A DNA stretch of 45,147 bases from an uncultured Magnetospirillum sp. (GTDB taxonomy: Bacteria > Pseudomonadota > Alphaproteobacteria > Rhodospirillales > Magnetospirillaceae). The DNA lies in contig NZ_CAINTR010000119.1 in the NCBI RefSeq assembly GCF_903853455.1, positions 1 through 45,147 on the forward strand. The letters run 5' to 3'. Made by a program: the position numbers and the translations under genes. This document shows, one piece after another, positions 33,373 through 43,203 of this stretch (the first letter of the stretch is position 1; every line of letters starts with the position of its first letter). A model generated the notes under the pieces. It worked only from the letters and a program-made list of their open reading frames with translations. It had not been told where the DNA came from and made no database searches.

Positions 33373-36294
33373 ATGACAACCGTCTTCACCATCCCTCCGG
33401 GGCTGCCTTTCGTCGATGTCCTGGCCGCCCGCCTGCTGGCGGAGGCCGGGGGCGATCCGCTGGCGCTGGCGGCGATGGAGGTGCTGCTGCCGACGCGGCG
33501 CGCCTGCCGCGCCTTGTCCGACGCCTTCCTGCGGCTGTCGGGCGGCCGCCCGCTGCTGCTGCCGCGCCTCAAGCCGCTGGGCGACCTGGACGAGGAGGAA
33601 CTGGAACTGGCGGGCGACGACCCGCTCGACCTCGCTCCATCCATTCCGCCGCTGGAGCGTCGGCTGATCCTGGCCAAGCTGATCATCACCCTGGCCAAGG
33701 CCGGTGGCGGCCATATTCCCGCACCCGATCAGGCGGCGCGGCTGGCCGGCGAATTGGGGCGGCTGCTGGATTCGGTGCAGAGCGAGCGGCTGGACTTCGC
33801 CCGGCTCGACAAGCTGGTGCCCGACGACTACGCCGAGCATTGGCAGGTGACGCTGAAATTCCTCACCATCCTCACCCAATCCTGGCCGGCGATCCTGGCC
33901 GAGCGCGGCGTGCTGGACGGCGAGGACCGCCTCAACCGGGTCATGGCCCGGCAGATCGAGGCCTGGGAAACCAAGCCGCCCAGCCATACCGTCATCGCCG
34001 CCGGCTCCACCGGCTCGCGCCCCGCCACCGCCGACCTGCTGGCCGCCGTGGCGGCGCTGCCCCAGGGGCGGGTGGTGCTGCCCGGCCTGGATCAGGACAT
34101 GGACGAGGCCAGTTGGCGGGCGCTGGACCCGGCCCATCCCCAATACGGCCTCAAGCTGCTGCTGGCCCGTCTCGGCCTGGAGCGCGGCGCGGTGCCGCCG
34201 CTGTCCGACGAGCCCGATCCCCGCGGGAACCGCATCCGTCTGCTGGCCGAGGCCCTGCGCCCCGCCGGCACCTGCGAGGCGTGGCGGGAGCTGACGCCGC
34301 TGCCGCCTGAAACGCTGGACGGGGTCGGCCGCCTCGACGCCCCCGGCCCGCGCGAGGAAGCCGGCGCCATCGCCCTGATGCTGCGGCAAGAGCTGGAGAC
34401 CGAGGGGCGCACCGCCGCCCTGGTCACCCCCGACCGCGCCCTGGCGCGGCGGGTGGCGGGAGAGCTGGAGCGCTGGGGCATCCATATCGACGATTCCGCC
34501 GGCCGGCCGCTGGGCAGCACCGAGCCCGGCGCCTTCCTCCGCCTCGCCGCCGAGATGGTGGCCGAGGGCTTCGCCCCTCACGCGACGCTCGCCTGCCTCA
34601 AACATCCCATCGCCGCCGGCGGCATGGACGCCAGCGCCTTCCGCGCCTTCGCCCGCCGGCTGGAACTGGCGGTGCTGCGCGGCCCCCGCCCCGGTCCCGG
34701 CGTGGCGGGATTGCTGGCGGCGACCAAGGACCAGCGCCTCGCCGCCACCCTGGCCGATCTGGAGGCGCTGGCCGCCCCCTTCGCCGCCTTGCTGGCCGGC
34801 GAATCGGTCAAGCTGGCCGATCTGGTCCGCGCCCATATGGAATTCGCCGAGGGCCTTGCCGCCGACAACCGCCTGCCCGGCCCGGCCCGGCTGTGGCACG
34901 GCGAGGCCGGCGAGACCGCCGCCCGCTTCGCCGCCGAACTGGCCCGCGCCGCCCCCGCCCTGGACGCCATGCCGGGGCGCTGCTACCCGGCGCTGTTCGA
35001 GGAGCTGATGGCGGCTCAGGTGGCGCGCTCGGCCTGGGACCATCATCCCCGCCTGCATATCTGGGGACCGCTGGAAGCCCGCTTGCAGCATGCCGACCTG
35101 CTGATCCTGGGCGGTCTCAACGAGGGCGTCTGGCCGGCCCCGCCCGAGGCCGATCCGTGGATGAGCCGCCCCATGCGGGAAGCCTTCGGCCTGCCGTCCC
35201 CGGAGCGCCGCATCGGCCTGTCCGCCCACGACTTCGCCCAAGGCTTCGGGGCGCCCAAGGTGGTGCTGACCCGCGCGGTGCGGGTGGAGGGAACCCCGAC
35301 GGTGCCGTCGCGCTGGCTGATGCGCCTGGACGCGGTGATGGGGGCCTGCGGCCTCGCCTTCACCGGCGACGATTCCCCCTGGCTGGACTGGCACGACCGG
35401 CTCGACCGCCCCGCCGCCTGGGTGCGGCCCGAGCCGCCGGCCCCCCGGCCGCCGCTGAGTGCCCGGCCCCGCCGGCTGTCGGTCACCGAGATCGAGACCT
35501 GGATGCGCGATCCCTACGCCATCTATGCCAAGCGGGTGCTGGGGCTGGAGGCGCTGGACCCCATCGACGCCGATCCGGGCGCCGCCGATTACGGCAGCAT
35601 GGTGCATCTGGCGCTGGAGCGCTTCGTGCGGCTGTATCCCCAGGCGCTGCCGCCCGAGGCCGAGGCCAAGCTGCTGGCGATCGGCCGCGACGTCTTCGCC
35701 GAGGCGGTGGCCTCGCCCGCCTTGTGGGCGTTCTGGTGGCCGCGCTTCGTCGCCATCGCCGGCTGGGTGACGGCCAAGGAAGCCAGCCGCCGCCCCGACG
35801 TCGCCATGGCCCATGCCGAGGTCAAGGGCGCCCTGGAGATCATTGCTCCCGGCGGACCCTTCACCCTGATCGCCAAGGCCGACCGGGTCGATGTGCTGAG
35901 GGACGGAACCCTGGCCCTGATCGACTACAAGACCGGCCAGCCCCCCAGCGCCAAGGAGGTCGCCGCCGGCTATGCCCCCCAACTGCCGCTGGAAGCCGCC
36001 ATCGCCCGCTTCGGCGGCTTCGCCGGGGTCAAGGCGGCGGAACCGTCGCGGCTGCTCTACTGGCGGCTGAAAGGCGGCGAGGCCGGCGGCGAGGAACGCT
36101 CGGCCGGCGACGACGTGTTCGATCTGGCGACAGAGGCGCTGGACGGCTTGCGGGCGCTGGTGACGGTGTTCGACGACGAGCGGACGCCCTACGCGGCGCG
36201 GCCCCACCCCGAGCATGCGCCCAAATACTCCGACTACCTCCACCTCGCCCGGGTGCGGGAATGGGCCAGCGGCGGCGAGGAGGGAGAGGAATGA
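33373..36294 (+). CDS. addB: Double-strand break repair protein AddB
   Basis: This 973-aa subunit of the AddAB helicase-nuclease processes DNA ends for RecA-dependent repair. The N-terminal two-thirds is an inactivated helicase-like fold. The C-terminal nuclease domain (from about residue 740, GSMVHLALERF) has ADRVDVLRDGTLALIDYKTG near 840-855, the D...DYK active site. The final stretch has no cysteines, so the Fe-S clamp known in Bacillus AddB is not evident here, in keeping with the alphaproteobacterial type. addA follows, separated by repeat copy 3. Confidence 0.93.
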   Translation: MTTVFTIPPGLPFVDVLAARLLAEAGGDPLALAAMEVLLPTRRACRALSDAFLRLSGGRPLLLPRLKPLGDLDEEELELAGDDPLDLAPSIPPLERRLILAKLIITLAKAGGGHIPAPDQAARLAGELGRLLDSVQSERLDFARLDKLVPDDYAEHWQVTLKFLTILTQSWPAILAERGVLDGEDRLNRVMARQIEAWETKPPSHTVIAAGSTGSRPATADLLAAVAALPQGRVVLPGLDQDMDEASWRALDPAHPQYGLKLLLARLGLERGAVPPLSDEPDPRGNRIRLLAEALRPAGTCEAWRELTPLPPETLDGVGRLDAPGPREEAGAIALMLRQELETEGRTAALVTPDRALARRVAGELERWGIHIDDSAGRPLGSTEPGAFLRLAAEMVAEGFAPHATLACLKHPIAAGGMDASAFRAFARRLELAVLRGPRPGPGVAGLLAATKDQRLAATLADLEALAAPFAALLAGESVKLADLVRAHMEFAEGLAADNRLPGPARLWHGEAGETAARFAAELARAAPALDAMPGRCYPALFEELMAAQVARSAWDHHPRLHIWGPLEARLQHADLLILGGLNEGVWPAPPEADPWMSRPMREAFGLPSPERRIGLSAHDFAQGFGAPKVVLTRAVRVEGTPTVPSRWLMRLDAVMGACGLAFTGDDSPWLDWHDRLDRPAAWVRPEPPAPRPPLSARPRRLSVTEIETWMRDPYAIYAKRVLGLEALDPIDADPGAADYGSMVHLALERFVRLYPQALPPEAEAKLLAIGRDVFAEAVASPALWAFWWPRFVAIAGWVTAKEASRRPDVAMAHAEVKGALEIIAPGGPFTLIAKADRVDVLRDGTLALIDYKTGQPPSAKEVAAGYAPQLPLEAAIARFGGFAGVKAAEPSRLLYWRLKGGEAGGEERSAGDDVFDLATEALDGLRALVTVFDDERTPYAARPHPEHAPKYSDYLHLARVREWASGGEEGEE

Positions 36295-36298
36295 TGGT

Positions 36299-36417
36299 GA
36301 CACGAATGAACACGAATAAGGTCGAATGTCCTGCCGCGTCAGCTCCGCGCTCGCACGGAAAAGTTCGACGGCTGACATCCTTATTCTTATTCGATCTTAT
36401 TCGTGTTCATTCGTGTC
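36299..36417. repeat. Palindromic repeat, copy 3 (119 bp)
   Basis: The left arm is 36299-36327 and the right arm 36389-36417, with the same 29-base sequences as the other copies and a 61-base core that carries GTCAGC and GCTGAC as an inner inverted pair. It starts 4 bases after the addB stop and ends 34 bases before the addA start. It therefore splits a pair of genes whose products form one complex. Confidence 0.92.
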
Positions 36418-36451
36418 CCTCTACCGGTTTCCTTGTTTTCGAGAAGCTCCC

Positions 36452-39400
36452 ATGAGCCCGCTCGCCGCCGACGCCGACATCCGTCAGCGGCGCGCCGCCG
36501 ATCCCACGGCCAGCGTCTGGGTCGCCGCCAGTGCCGGCACCGGCAAGACCAAGGTGCTGACCGACCGGGTTCTGACCTTGCTGCTGGCCGGCACCGCTCC
36601 GCACAAGATCCTGTGCCTGACCTTCACCAAGGCGGCCGCCGCCGAGATGGCCAACCGCATCCAGAAGCAATTGGCCAAATGGGCCACCGCCACCGCCTCC
36701 GATCTGGACGCCGACCTCGCCCGCCTGCTCGGCCGCGCTCCCGACCAGCGCGAACCGATCCGGGCGCGCCGGCTGTTCGCCCAGGTGCTGGACGCGCCGG
36801 GCGGCATGCATATGGAGACCATCCACGCCTTCTGCCAGTCGCTGCTGCGCCGCTTCCCGCTGGAGGCCGAGATCGCGCCGCACTTCCAGGTGATGGACGA
36901 GCGGGACGCCGGCGAGTTGCTGGACGCCGCCAAGCTGGAGGTGCTGAGCGCCGCCCGCGACGGCGGCGACGGAGCACTGGCGCGGGCTTTGGCGCTGATC
37001 ACGCAGCGCATCCATGAGACCGGCTTTCCCGAGCTGATGGCCGAACTGGCCTCGGCGCGCGGCCGGCTGGAGCGGCTGATCGCCCGCCATGGCGGCATCA
37101 AGGGCGTGGTCGGCGCGCTACGGGTCCGGCTGGAGCTGGAGCCTGACGACAGCGCCGCCACCCTGCTGGCGCGGGCCTGCGACGACAGCCGCTTCGACGC
37201 TGCCGGGTTGCGCGCTGCCCTGCCCGCCCTGGCCGGCGGCGCCAAGACCGACCAGGAGCGCGGCGCCGTCATGGCCGCGTGGCTGGCCGATCCCGCCGCC
37301 CGCCCCGCCGGGTTCGAGCGCTGGCGGTCCGCCTTCCTCACCAAGGATGGCGAAATCCGCAAGACCCTGTGCACCAAGGCGGTGCGCCAGGGCTTCCCCG
37401 GCGTGGAGGAGGCATTGCTGGCCGAGGCCGAGCGGCTGGTCCGGGTTGCCGACCGCCTCAAAGCCGCCGCCACCGCCGAGGCCACCGAGGCGCTGCTGGT
37501 ACTGGGGGCGGCGCTGCTGGCCTCCTACCGCCGGGCCAAGACCATTCGCGCCCTGATGGATTACGACGACCTGATCCTGGCGGCGCGCGACCTGCTGGCC
37601 AAGCCGGGGGTGGCGCCCTGGGTGCTGTTCAAGCTGGATGGCGGCATCGACCATGTGCTGATCGACGAGGCCCAGGACACCAATCCCGATCAGTGGGCGG
37701 TGGTCGCGGCGCTGACCGAGGAGTTCTTCGCCGGCCAGGGCGCGCGCGACGTGGTGCGCACCGTCTTCGCCGTCGGCGACGCCAAGCAGTCGATCTATTC
37801 CTTCCAGCGCGCCGACCCGCGCGAGTTCGAGCGCATGCGCCAAAGCTTCGCCCGCCATGTGCCGGCATCAGGGGGGCAGTGGGACGAGGTGGCGCTGAAC
37901 CTGTCCTTCCGCTCCACCGCCGCCGTGCTCGACGCGGTCAACGCGGTGTTCGGCCCCGGCAAGCCGGGGCGCGACGGCGTCGCGGCGGAAGACGAGGACA
38001 TCACCCATCTCGCCCATCGCCAGGGCCATGCCGGGCGGGTGGAGCTGTGGCCGCCGGTGGAGCCCCGGCCCGCCGACGAGGCCCCGGCCTGGAAGCCGCC
38101 GGTGGAGCGCATCCGGGGCGATTCGCCGCGTACAAGGCTGGCGCGGCTGATGGCGCGCCGCATCGAGCGGATGATCGGTCACGAACCCCTGGAGTCCAAG
38201 GGCCGGCCGGTGCGGGCCGGCGACGTGCTGGTGCTGGTGCGCCGGCGCGGCGGCTTCGTCGATGATCTGGTGCGCGAGTTGAAATCGCGCAAGGTGGAGG
38301 TGGCCGGCGCCGACCGCATGGTACTGGCCGACCAGATGGCGGTGATGGATCTGGTTGCGCTGGGAAATTTCCTGCTGCTGCCCGACGACGACCTGACGCT
38401 GGCCACGGTGCTGAAGGGGCCGCTGGTGGGGCTGTCGGAGGACCAGCTGTTCGCCCTGGCTTACGGGCGGGGCGAGACCGGGTTGTGGGAGACCCTCAAG
38501 CGCCGCATCCTGGCCGATCCCGATTTCGAGACCGCCTACACCACCCTGGCCGATCTGCTGGCCCAGGCCGACCGGCTGCCGCCGCACGCGCTCTATGCCC
38601 GGGTGCTGGGGAAGCTGGGGGGACGCCGCCGGCTGCTGGCCCGGTTGGGTCAGGAGGCCGAGGACCCTATCGACGAATTCATGGCCCTGACCCTGGCCTT
38701 CGAGCGCGCCCATCCGCCGTCGCTGCAAGGCTTCCTGCATTGGCTGGAGGCCAGCGCCATCGAGATCAAGCGCGACCTGGAACAGGCCGGGCGCGACGCG
38801 GTGCGGATCATGACGGTGCACGGCTCCAAGGGGTTGCAGGCTCCTGTCGTCTTCCTGCCCGACACCATGCAGGTGCCCAGCCGGGGCGCCAAGCTGCTGT
38901 GGCTGGGCGAGGGCGAGGCGGAGATGCTGACCTGGCCGCCCCGGGCCGAGGACATGGACACCGCCTGCCGCGCCGGGGCCGAGGCGCGCAAGCTGGCCAA
39001 TCAGCGCGAATACCGCCGCCTGCTCTACGTGGCCATGACACGGGCGGAGGACCGGCTGATCGTCTGCGGCTGGCGCACCCGCAACGCGCCCTCGGAGCTG
39101 TGCTGGTACAACCTGATCAAGGACGCCATGGAACCGCTGGCGGCGGTGGAGGAGGACGGGGTCCTGGCCGAGGCCGGCGAGACCGAGGAGGCGCGCATCC
39201 TGCTGCTGACCTCGGCCCAGACCGCCCCGGTCGCCCGTGGGGATGCGCGTGATGCCGCCGCCCGCCCCGTCGCCACCCTGCCCGACTGGGCGCGGCAGCC
39301 GGCCGGGTCCGAGCCGGTGCCGCCCCGCCCGCTGGCCCCAAGCCGGCCCGATGGCGAGGAACCGCCGGTGCGCTCGCCCCTGGCCGAGGCCGATGGCGGC

Positions 39401-39907
39401 CAGCGCTGGCAGCGCGGCAAGCTGATCCACCGCCTGCTCCAGACCTTGCCCGATCTCCCCCCGGCCGAACGCGGCCGCGCCATGATGCGGCTCCTCAAGC
39501 GGCCCGGCTGGGGGCTGGAGACCCAGGATCAACTGGCCATCGCCAACGAGGTGTCCGACATCCTCGACCATCCTGGACTGACCGGTCTGTTCGGTCCCGG
39601 CGCTCGCGCCGAAGTGCCGCTGGTCGGGCGCATCGGCGATCGCATCATATCGGGTCGGGTGGACCGGCTGGTGGTCACCGAGACGGAGGTGCTGGTGGTG
39701 GACTACAAGACCAACCGCCGCCCCCCCCTGTCGGCGGAGGACATTCCCGACCTTTATCTGCGGCAGATGGCGGCCTATCGGCTGGCCCTGGCCTGCATCT
39801 ATCCCCGCCACCATATCCGCTGCGCCCTGGTGTGGACCGATGGTCCGGCGCTGATGGAAATCGACGCCGCCCGTCTGGACGACGCCCTGGCGGGATTGGT
39901 GGAGTGA
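36452..39907 (+). CDS. addA: Double-strand break repair helicase-nuclease AddA
   Basis: This 1151-aa UvrD-like helicase has a C-terminal nuclease domain. Walker A is ASAGTGKT (26-33), Walker B is VLIDEAQDTNPDQ (about 402), and motif III-VI landmarks include VGDAKQSIYSFQRADP, MTVHGSKGLQAPVVFLPD and RLLYVAMTRAED. The PD-(D/E)XK motif is VLVVDYKTNRRPP near 1079. The start MSPLAADADIRQRRAADP at 36452 was chosen over an upstream ATG inside the repeat. It unwinds and degrades broken DNA ends with AddB. trxA, often next in alphaproteobacteria, is absent. Confidence 0.95.
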   Translation: MSPLAADADIRQRRAADPTASVWVAASAGTGKTKVLTDRVLTLLLAGTAPHKILCLTFTKAAAAEMANRIQKQLAKWATATASDLDADLARLLGRAPDQREPIRARRLFAQVLDAPGGMHMETIHAFCQSLLRRFPLEAEIAPHFQVMDERDAGELLDAAKLEVLSAARDGGDGALARALALITQRIHETGFPELMAELASARGRLERLIARHGGIKGVVGALRVRLELEPDDSAATLLARACDDSRFDAAGLRAALPALAGGAKTDQERGAVMAAWLADPAARPAGFERWRSAFLTKDGEIRKTLCTKAVRQGFPGVEEALLAEAERLVRVADRLKAAATAEATEALLVLGAALLASYRRAKTIRALMDYDDLILAARDLLAKPGVAPWVLFKLDGGIDHVLIDEAQDTNPDQWAVVAALTEEFFAGQGARDVVRTVFAVGDAKQSIYSFQRADPREFERMRQSFARHVPASGGQWDEVALNLSFRSTAAVLDAVNAVFGPGKPGRDGVAAEDEDITHLAHRQGHAGRVELWPPVEPRPADEAPAWKPPVERIRGDSPRTRLARLMARRIERMIGHEPLESKGRPVRAGDVLVLVRRRGGFVDDLVRELKSRKVEVAGADRMVLADQMAVMDLVALGNFLLLPDDDLTLATVLKGPLVGLSEDQLFALAYGRGETGLWETLKRRILADPDFETAYTTLADLLAQADRLPPHALYARVLGKLGGRRRLLARLGQEAEDPIDEFMALTLAFERAHPPSLQGFLHWLEASAIEIKRDLEQAGRDAVRIMTVHGSKGLQAPVVFLPDTMQVPSRGAKLLWLGEGEAEMLTWPPRAEDMDTACRAGAEARKLANQREYRRLLYVAMTRAEDRLIVCGWRTRNAPSELCWYNLIKDAMEPLAAVEEDGVLAEAGETEEARILLLTSAQTAPVARGDARDAAARPVATLPDWARQPAGSEPVPPRPLAPSRPDGEEPPVRSPLAEADGGQRWQRGKLIHRLLQTLPDLPPAERGRAMMRLLKRPGWGLETQDQLAIANEVSDILDHPGLTGLFGPGARAEVPLVGRIGDRIISGRVDRLVVTETEVLVVDYKTNRRPPLSAEDIPDLYLRQMAAYRLALACIYPRHHIRCALVWTDGPALMEIDAARLDDALAGLVE

Positions 39908-39923
39908 GTGTTCAGACCAAAAT

Positions 39924-39947
39924 GTGTTGATCGGAACCGATCAACAC
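39924..39947. repeat. Short perfect inverted repeat after addA
   Basis: GTGTTGATCGG (39924-39934) and CCGATCAACAC (39937-39947) pair perfectly around AA, 16 bases after the addA stop. It opens a structured gap of about 150 bases between two convergent genes. No T tract follows. Symmetry suggests a protein-binding site or a transcript-end hairpin. Confidence 0.7.
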
Positions 39948-40024
39948 CGCCCTCAAGCGGCGGGCGGGCCACCTCCGTGGCCCTTGCCTCCCGCGCCACG
40001 AGGCGCGCGGCCCCTTGGGCCTAA

Positions 40025-40059
40025 CCAAGCCACGATGAGTCCCGCTCATCGTGGCTTGG
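40025..40059. terminator. Bidirectional hairpin between convergent genes
   Basis: CCAAGCCACGATGAG (40025-40039) and CTCATCGTGGCTTGG (40045-40059) pair perfectly with a 5-base loop. It ends 2 bases before the stop of the convergent PAS-GGDEF-EAL gene. It lacks a T tract on either strand, so it may block RNA decay or act as a weak terminator for both genes. Confidence 0.55.
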
Positions 40060-40061
40060 CA

Positions 40062-42572
40062 TCACAACGGCCAGGGGCTGCGCTCGCGCACCAGGGCGGC
40101 GAATGCGTCGCCGGGGACCGCCTTGCTGAAATAATAGCCCTGGGCCTCGTCCACCTTGTGCGACAGCAGGAAGTCCAACTGCTCCCGGGTCTCCACGCCC
40201 TCCACGTTGACGCGGGTGCCCAGCGAGTGGCCCAGATTGACGATGGCCTCGACCACCGCCGCGTTGTCGGGGTGCAGGCCGATGTCGACCACGAAGGAGC
40301 GGTCGATCTTCAGCTTGTCCACCGGGAAGCGCTTCAGGTAGTTCAGCGACGAATAGCCGGTGCCGAAATCGTCGATGGAGATCACCGCCCCCATGGCGCG
40401 CAGGGCCTGCAGCACCTCGATGGTGGCGTCGATGTTCTGCATGGCGATGCCTTCGGTGATCTCCAACTGCAGCATGTCGGCGGTAACGCCGGTCTGGTCG
40501 ATGATCTCGGCCACCATGGCCACCAGGCTCTGGCTCTGCTTGAACTGGGCCGGCGACAGGTTGACGGCGATCTTCATGGGCTCCAGCCCGTCCCGCAGCC
40601 AGTCGCGGCCCTGGAGACAGGCGCGGTGCAGGATCCAGCGGCCCAGCGGCGCGATCAGGTCGGTGCGCTCGATGATGGGGATGAACTCGGCCGGCGGCAC
40701 CCAGCCCCTTGTGGGGTGGTTCCAGCGCAGCAGGGCCTCGCAGCCGACGATCCGCCCGGAGGACAGCTCGACCAGCGGCTGGTAGTGCAATTCCAGCTGT
40801 TCCGAGCCCAGGGCGAGGCGCATGTCGCGCTCGACGATCTTGCGGGCCTGGACCTCGGCGTCCATCTCGGCGACGTAGAAATGGTAGTTGTTCCGCCCCT
40901 CGGCCTTGGAGCGGAACATGGCCAGGTCGGCGTTCTTCAGCAGTTGCTCGGCATCGGTGGCGTCGGACGGGTAGAGGGTGATGCCGATGGAGGTGCTGGT
41001 CAGCACCTCGTGGTCGTCCAGCCCGAACGGATCGGCGATGCTGGTGATGATGGTTTCCGCCACCCGGCTGGCCCCTTCGGCGTCGTCCAGATTGGTGAGG
41101 ATGACGGCGAATTCGTCGCCGCCCAGCCGGGCGACGGTATCGGTCTCGCGCACGCAGCGGCCCAGCCGCTTGGCCACCGCCTTCAGCAGCAGGTCGCCCA
41201 CATGGTGGCCCAGCGTATCGTTGATGTCCTTGAACTTGTCGAGATCGAGGAACAGCAGACCCAGCATCCATTTGGAGCGCTTGGCCTGGGCCAGCGCCTG
41301 GCGCAGCCGCTCCTGGAACAGCACCCGGTTGGGCAACTCGGTCAGCGAATCGTGATGGGCCAGATGGTGGATGCGGGCGGCCGCCAATTTACGTTCGGTG
41401 ATGTCGCGCCCCACCAGCACCAGCCCCCGCCGGCCGCCATCGGCATGGAACAGCGGAATCTTCATCATGTCGAAGATCTTGGCCCCGCCGTCGCGCGCCT
41501 GAAGCTTCTTCTCGTAGGCGACGGCGCGCCCCTCCCGCCAGGCCCGCTCGTCGGTGTCGCGGGTGCTGACCAGGAAATCCCGTTGCCCGCTCGACAGTTG
41601 GGCCAGTTCCGGGGCGGTGCGCCCGACATAGTCGATGTCGTGCAGCCCCACCAGATCGAGATAGAATTGATTGGCCACCAGCCAACGGCCTTCACCGTCC
41701 TTGAAACAGATCATGTCCGGCATGGCGTTGATCAGGGTGGTGAGCCATTCCTTCTGATTGCGCAACTCCTCCTCGTTGGCCTTGCGGGCGGTGATGTCGT
41801 GGCCGATGGCCACGAACAGCCTTTGACCGCCCAACTCCATGGCTGACAGCGACAGTTCCAGCGGAAAACGGGCTTGGAGCTTGCGCAGCCCGGCGACCTC
41901 GGTGCGATGGTCGAGATAGCTGTCGGTGACCAGGACGCCCTGGGCGTCCGCCAGTTCGGGAATCAGGACGGCGATGCTCTTGCCGACGATCTCGTGGGGT
42001 TTGTAGCCGAAGATGCGCTCGGCGGCGGGGTTGTAGGTGCCGATGCCGCCATCCTCGCCGAAGGTGACGATGGCGTCGGCGGTGTTGTCGACGATAGCGC
42101 GGTTGTGCAGTTCCGACAGTCGGTAGTTCTCGGCCAGCGCCTCCATGGTGCGGGCCTGCTGGCGCAGGATGATCTCGCGCGACGCCATGGCGGTGACGTC
42201 GAACACCTGAACCATGCAGGCGCGCTCGCCGCCGGCGTCGAACGGCTTGACCACCACGATCTGGTGCATGGGCTCGGGGACGTCCCGGTTGCGGCCCTCG
42301 CGCAGCAGCGGAAACAGCGTCTTGTTGAGCGACGACGACAGCATGGCCGACAGGCCGCCGGTCAGGGCCTGGTTGACCGCCGCCAGAATCCGTGACCCGG
42401 CGAGACCGGGGAAGACCTCCACCAGCCCGCACCCGGTGGCCCAGGCGGCATCGATCCCCGACGCCTTGGTCATCCAGGCGTTCCACAAGGTGACCTGGCC
42501 GGCGGCGTCGATCAGGATGACGCCGATCTCGGCGGCGTCGGTCAGGGAATGAAGAGCATGGTCCGCCGTCAT
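40062..42572 (-). CDS. PAS-GGDEF-EAL c-di-GMP signalling protein
   Basis: This roughly 836-aa protein is counted from the ATG at 42570-42572, which has a GGGGGA site and avoids overlap with the upstream gene. Three PAS-like sensor domains are seen: about 8-120 (AEIGVILIDAAGQVTLWN), about 150-260 (ADAIVTFGEDGGIGTYNPAAERIFGY) and about 275-395 (MPDMICFKDGEGRWLVANQ). A GGDEF domain follows with an intact LGGDEF, then an EAL domain with CEALLRW and DDFGTGYSSL. Both enzyme sites look intact, so it may make and break cyclic di-GMP. No membrane segment is evident. It is the last gene of a signalling operon. Confidence 0.93.
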   Translation of the reverse strand: MTADHALHSLTDAAEIGVILIDAAGQVTLWNAWMTKASGIDAAWATGCGLVEVFPGLAGSRILAAVNQALTGGLSAMLSSSLNKTLFPLLREGRNRDVPEPMHQIVVVKPFDAGGERACMVQVFDVTAMASREIILRQQARTMEALAENYRLSELHNRAIVDNTADAIVTFGEDGGIGTYNPAAERIFGYKPHEIVGKSIAVLIPELADAQGVLVTDSYLDHRTEVAGLRKLQARFPLELSLSAMELGGQRLFVAIGHDITARKANEEELRNQKEWLTTLINAMPDMICFKDGEGRWLVANQFYLDLVGLHDIDYVGRTAPELAQLSSGQRDFLVSTRDTDERAWREGRAVAYEKKLQARDGGAKIFDMMKIPLFHADGGRRGLVLVGRDITERKLAAARIHHLAHHDSLTELPNRVLFQERLRQALAQAKRSKWMLGLLFLDLDKFKDINDTLGHHVGDLLLKAVAKRLGRCVRETDTVARLGGDEFAVILTNLDDAEGASRVAETIITSIADPFGLDDHEVLTSTSIGITLYPSDATDAEQLLKNADLAMFRSKAEGRNNYHFYVAEMDAEVQARKIVERDMRLALGSEQLELHYQPLVELSSGRIVGCEALLRWNHPTRGWVPPAEFIPIIERTDLIAPLGRWILHRACLQGRDWLRDGLEPMKIAVNLSPAQFKQSQSLVAMVAEIIDQTGVTADMLQLEITEGIAMQNIDATIEVLQALRAMGAVISIDDFGTGYSSLNYLKRFPVDKLKIDRSFVVDIGLHPDNAAVVEAIVNLGHSLGTRVNVEGVETREQLDFLLSHKVDEAQGYYFSKAVPGDAFAALVRERSPWPL

Positions 42573-42582
42573 GGTCCCCCGC

Positions 42583-43203
42583 TCACCCCGCCATGATTCG
42601 CGTGACATATTCCCCCACCGCCGCGGAGAAATGGCGCGCCGAGGCGATGTCCATCACGAAGGCGAGGTAACCCTGCACCCCCTTGGCGGTCAGGGCGAAA
42701 TCCACCTGGAGGAACATCACCAGTTCGGTGTCGGGATGCTTGGAGTCGAGGATGCGGGCGCCCCTGCCGCGCACATAGGCCGGCAGCGAGCTTTCGATGG
42801 AAATACCCAGCTGGTTGGCCAGGCTGCCGAGGCAGGCGTTGAGGATGATGTTGCCGATCTCCAGCAGCGCCTCTTGCTCCAGTTCGGTGAGCGAGTCCAG
42901 CGGCAAGGCGGTTCCCAGCAGCGACCGCACCAGATCCAGGCTCTTGTTCTCGGGGAAGATCAGCAGGATGTCGCCGGAAAAGCTGCTCTGGAACCGCTGG
43001 CGCACCGCCACCGAATCCAGCCGGCCGGTGGCCTCGTCCAACCGCGTCGCCGCCGTGACCGGGCTCAGGAATTCGACGAACGGCACCGACAGCGCCACCT
43101 CGTCCTCGACCAACTGCGACAGCGACGCCGCGGCCTGGCCGATGGCGACATTCAAAATCTCGGTAACGGCATCGCGCTCGGAATCGCCGAGGATGTCGGT
43201 CAT
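42583..43203 (-). CDS. CheC/CheX-like chemotaxis phosphatase homologue
   Basis: This 206-aa protein has two copies of the CheC active-site pattern ExxN: EILNVAIGQAAASLSQL (E15, N18) and EIGNIILNACLGSLANQL (E115, N118). CheC-type proteins dephosphorylate CheY-P. The start at 43201-43203 overlaps the receiver gene upstream by ATGA, and the stop is 10 bases before the PAS-GGDEF-EAL start. The neighbouring receiver is its probable substrate. Longer frames upstream are in the wrong context. Confidence 0.85.
   Translation of the reverse strand: MTDILGDSERDAVTEILNVAIGQAAASLSQLVEDEVALSVPFVEFLSPVTAATRLDEATGRLDSVAVRQRFQSSFSGDILLIFPENKSLDLVRSLLGTALPLDSLTELEQEALLEIGNIILNACLGSLANQLGISIESSLPAYVRGRGARILDSKHPDTELVMFLQVDFALTAKGVQGYLAFVMDIASARHFSAAVGEYVTRIMAG

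Noticed and set aside
33319..36378. 1019-codon open frame antisense to addB
   Set aside because: Same shadow pattern, no domain motifs, opposite a well-supported gene.
32664..36417. The three repeats considered as a CRISPR array
   Set aside because: Only three copies, about 0.5-3 kb apart, each with its own long inverted arms; no regular spacers and no cas genes.
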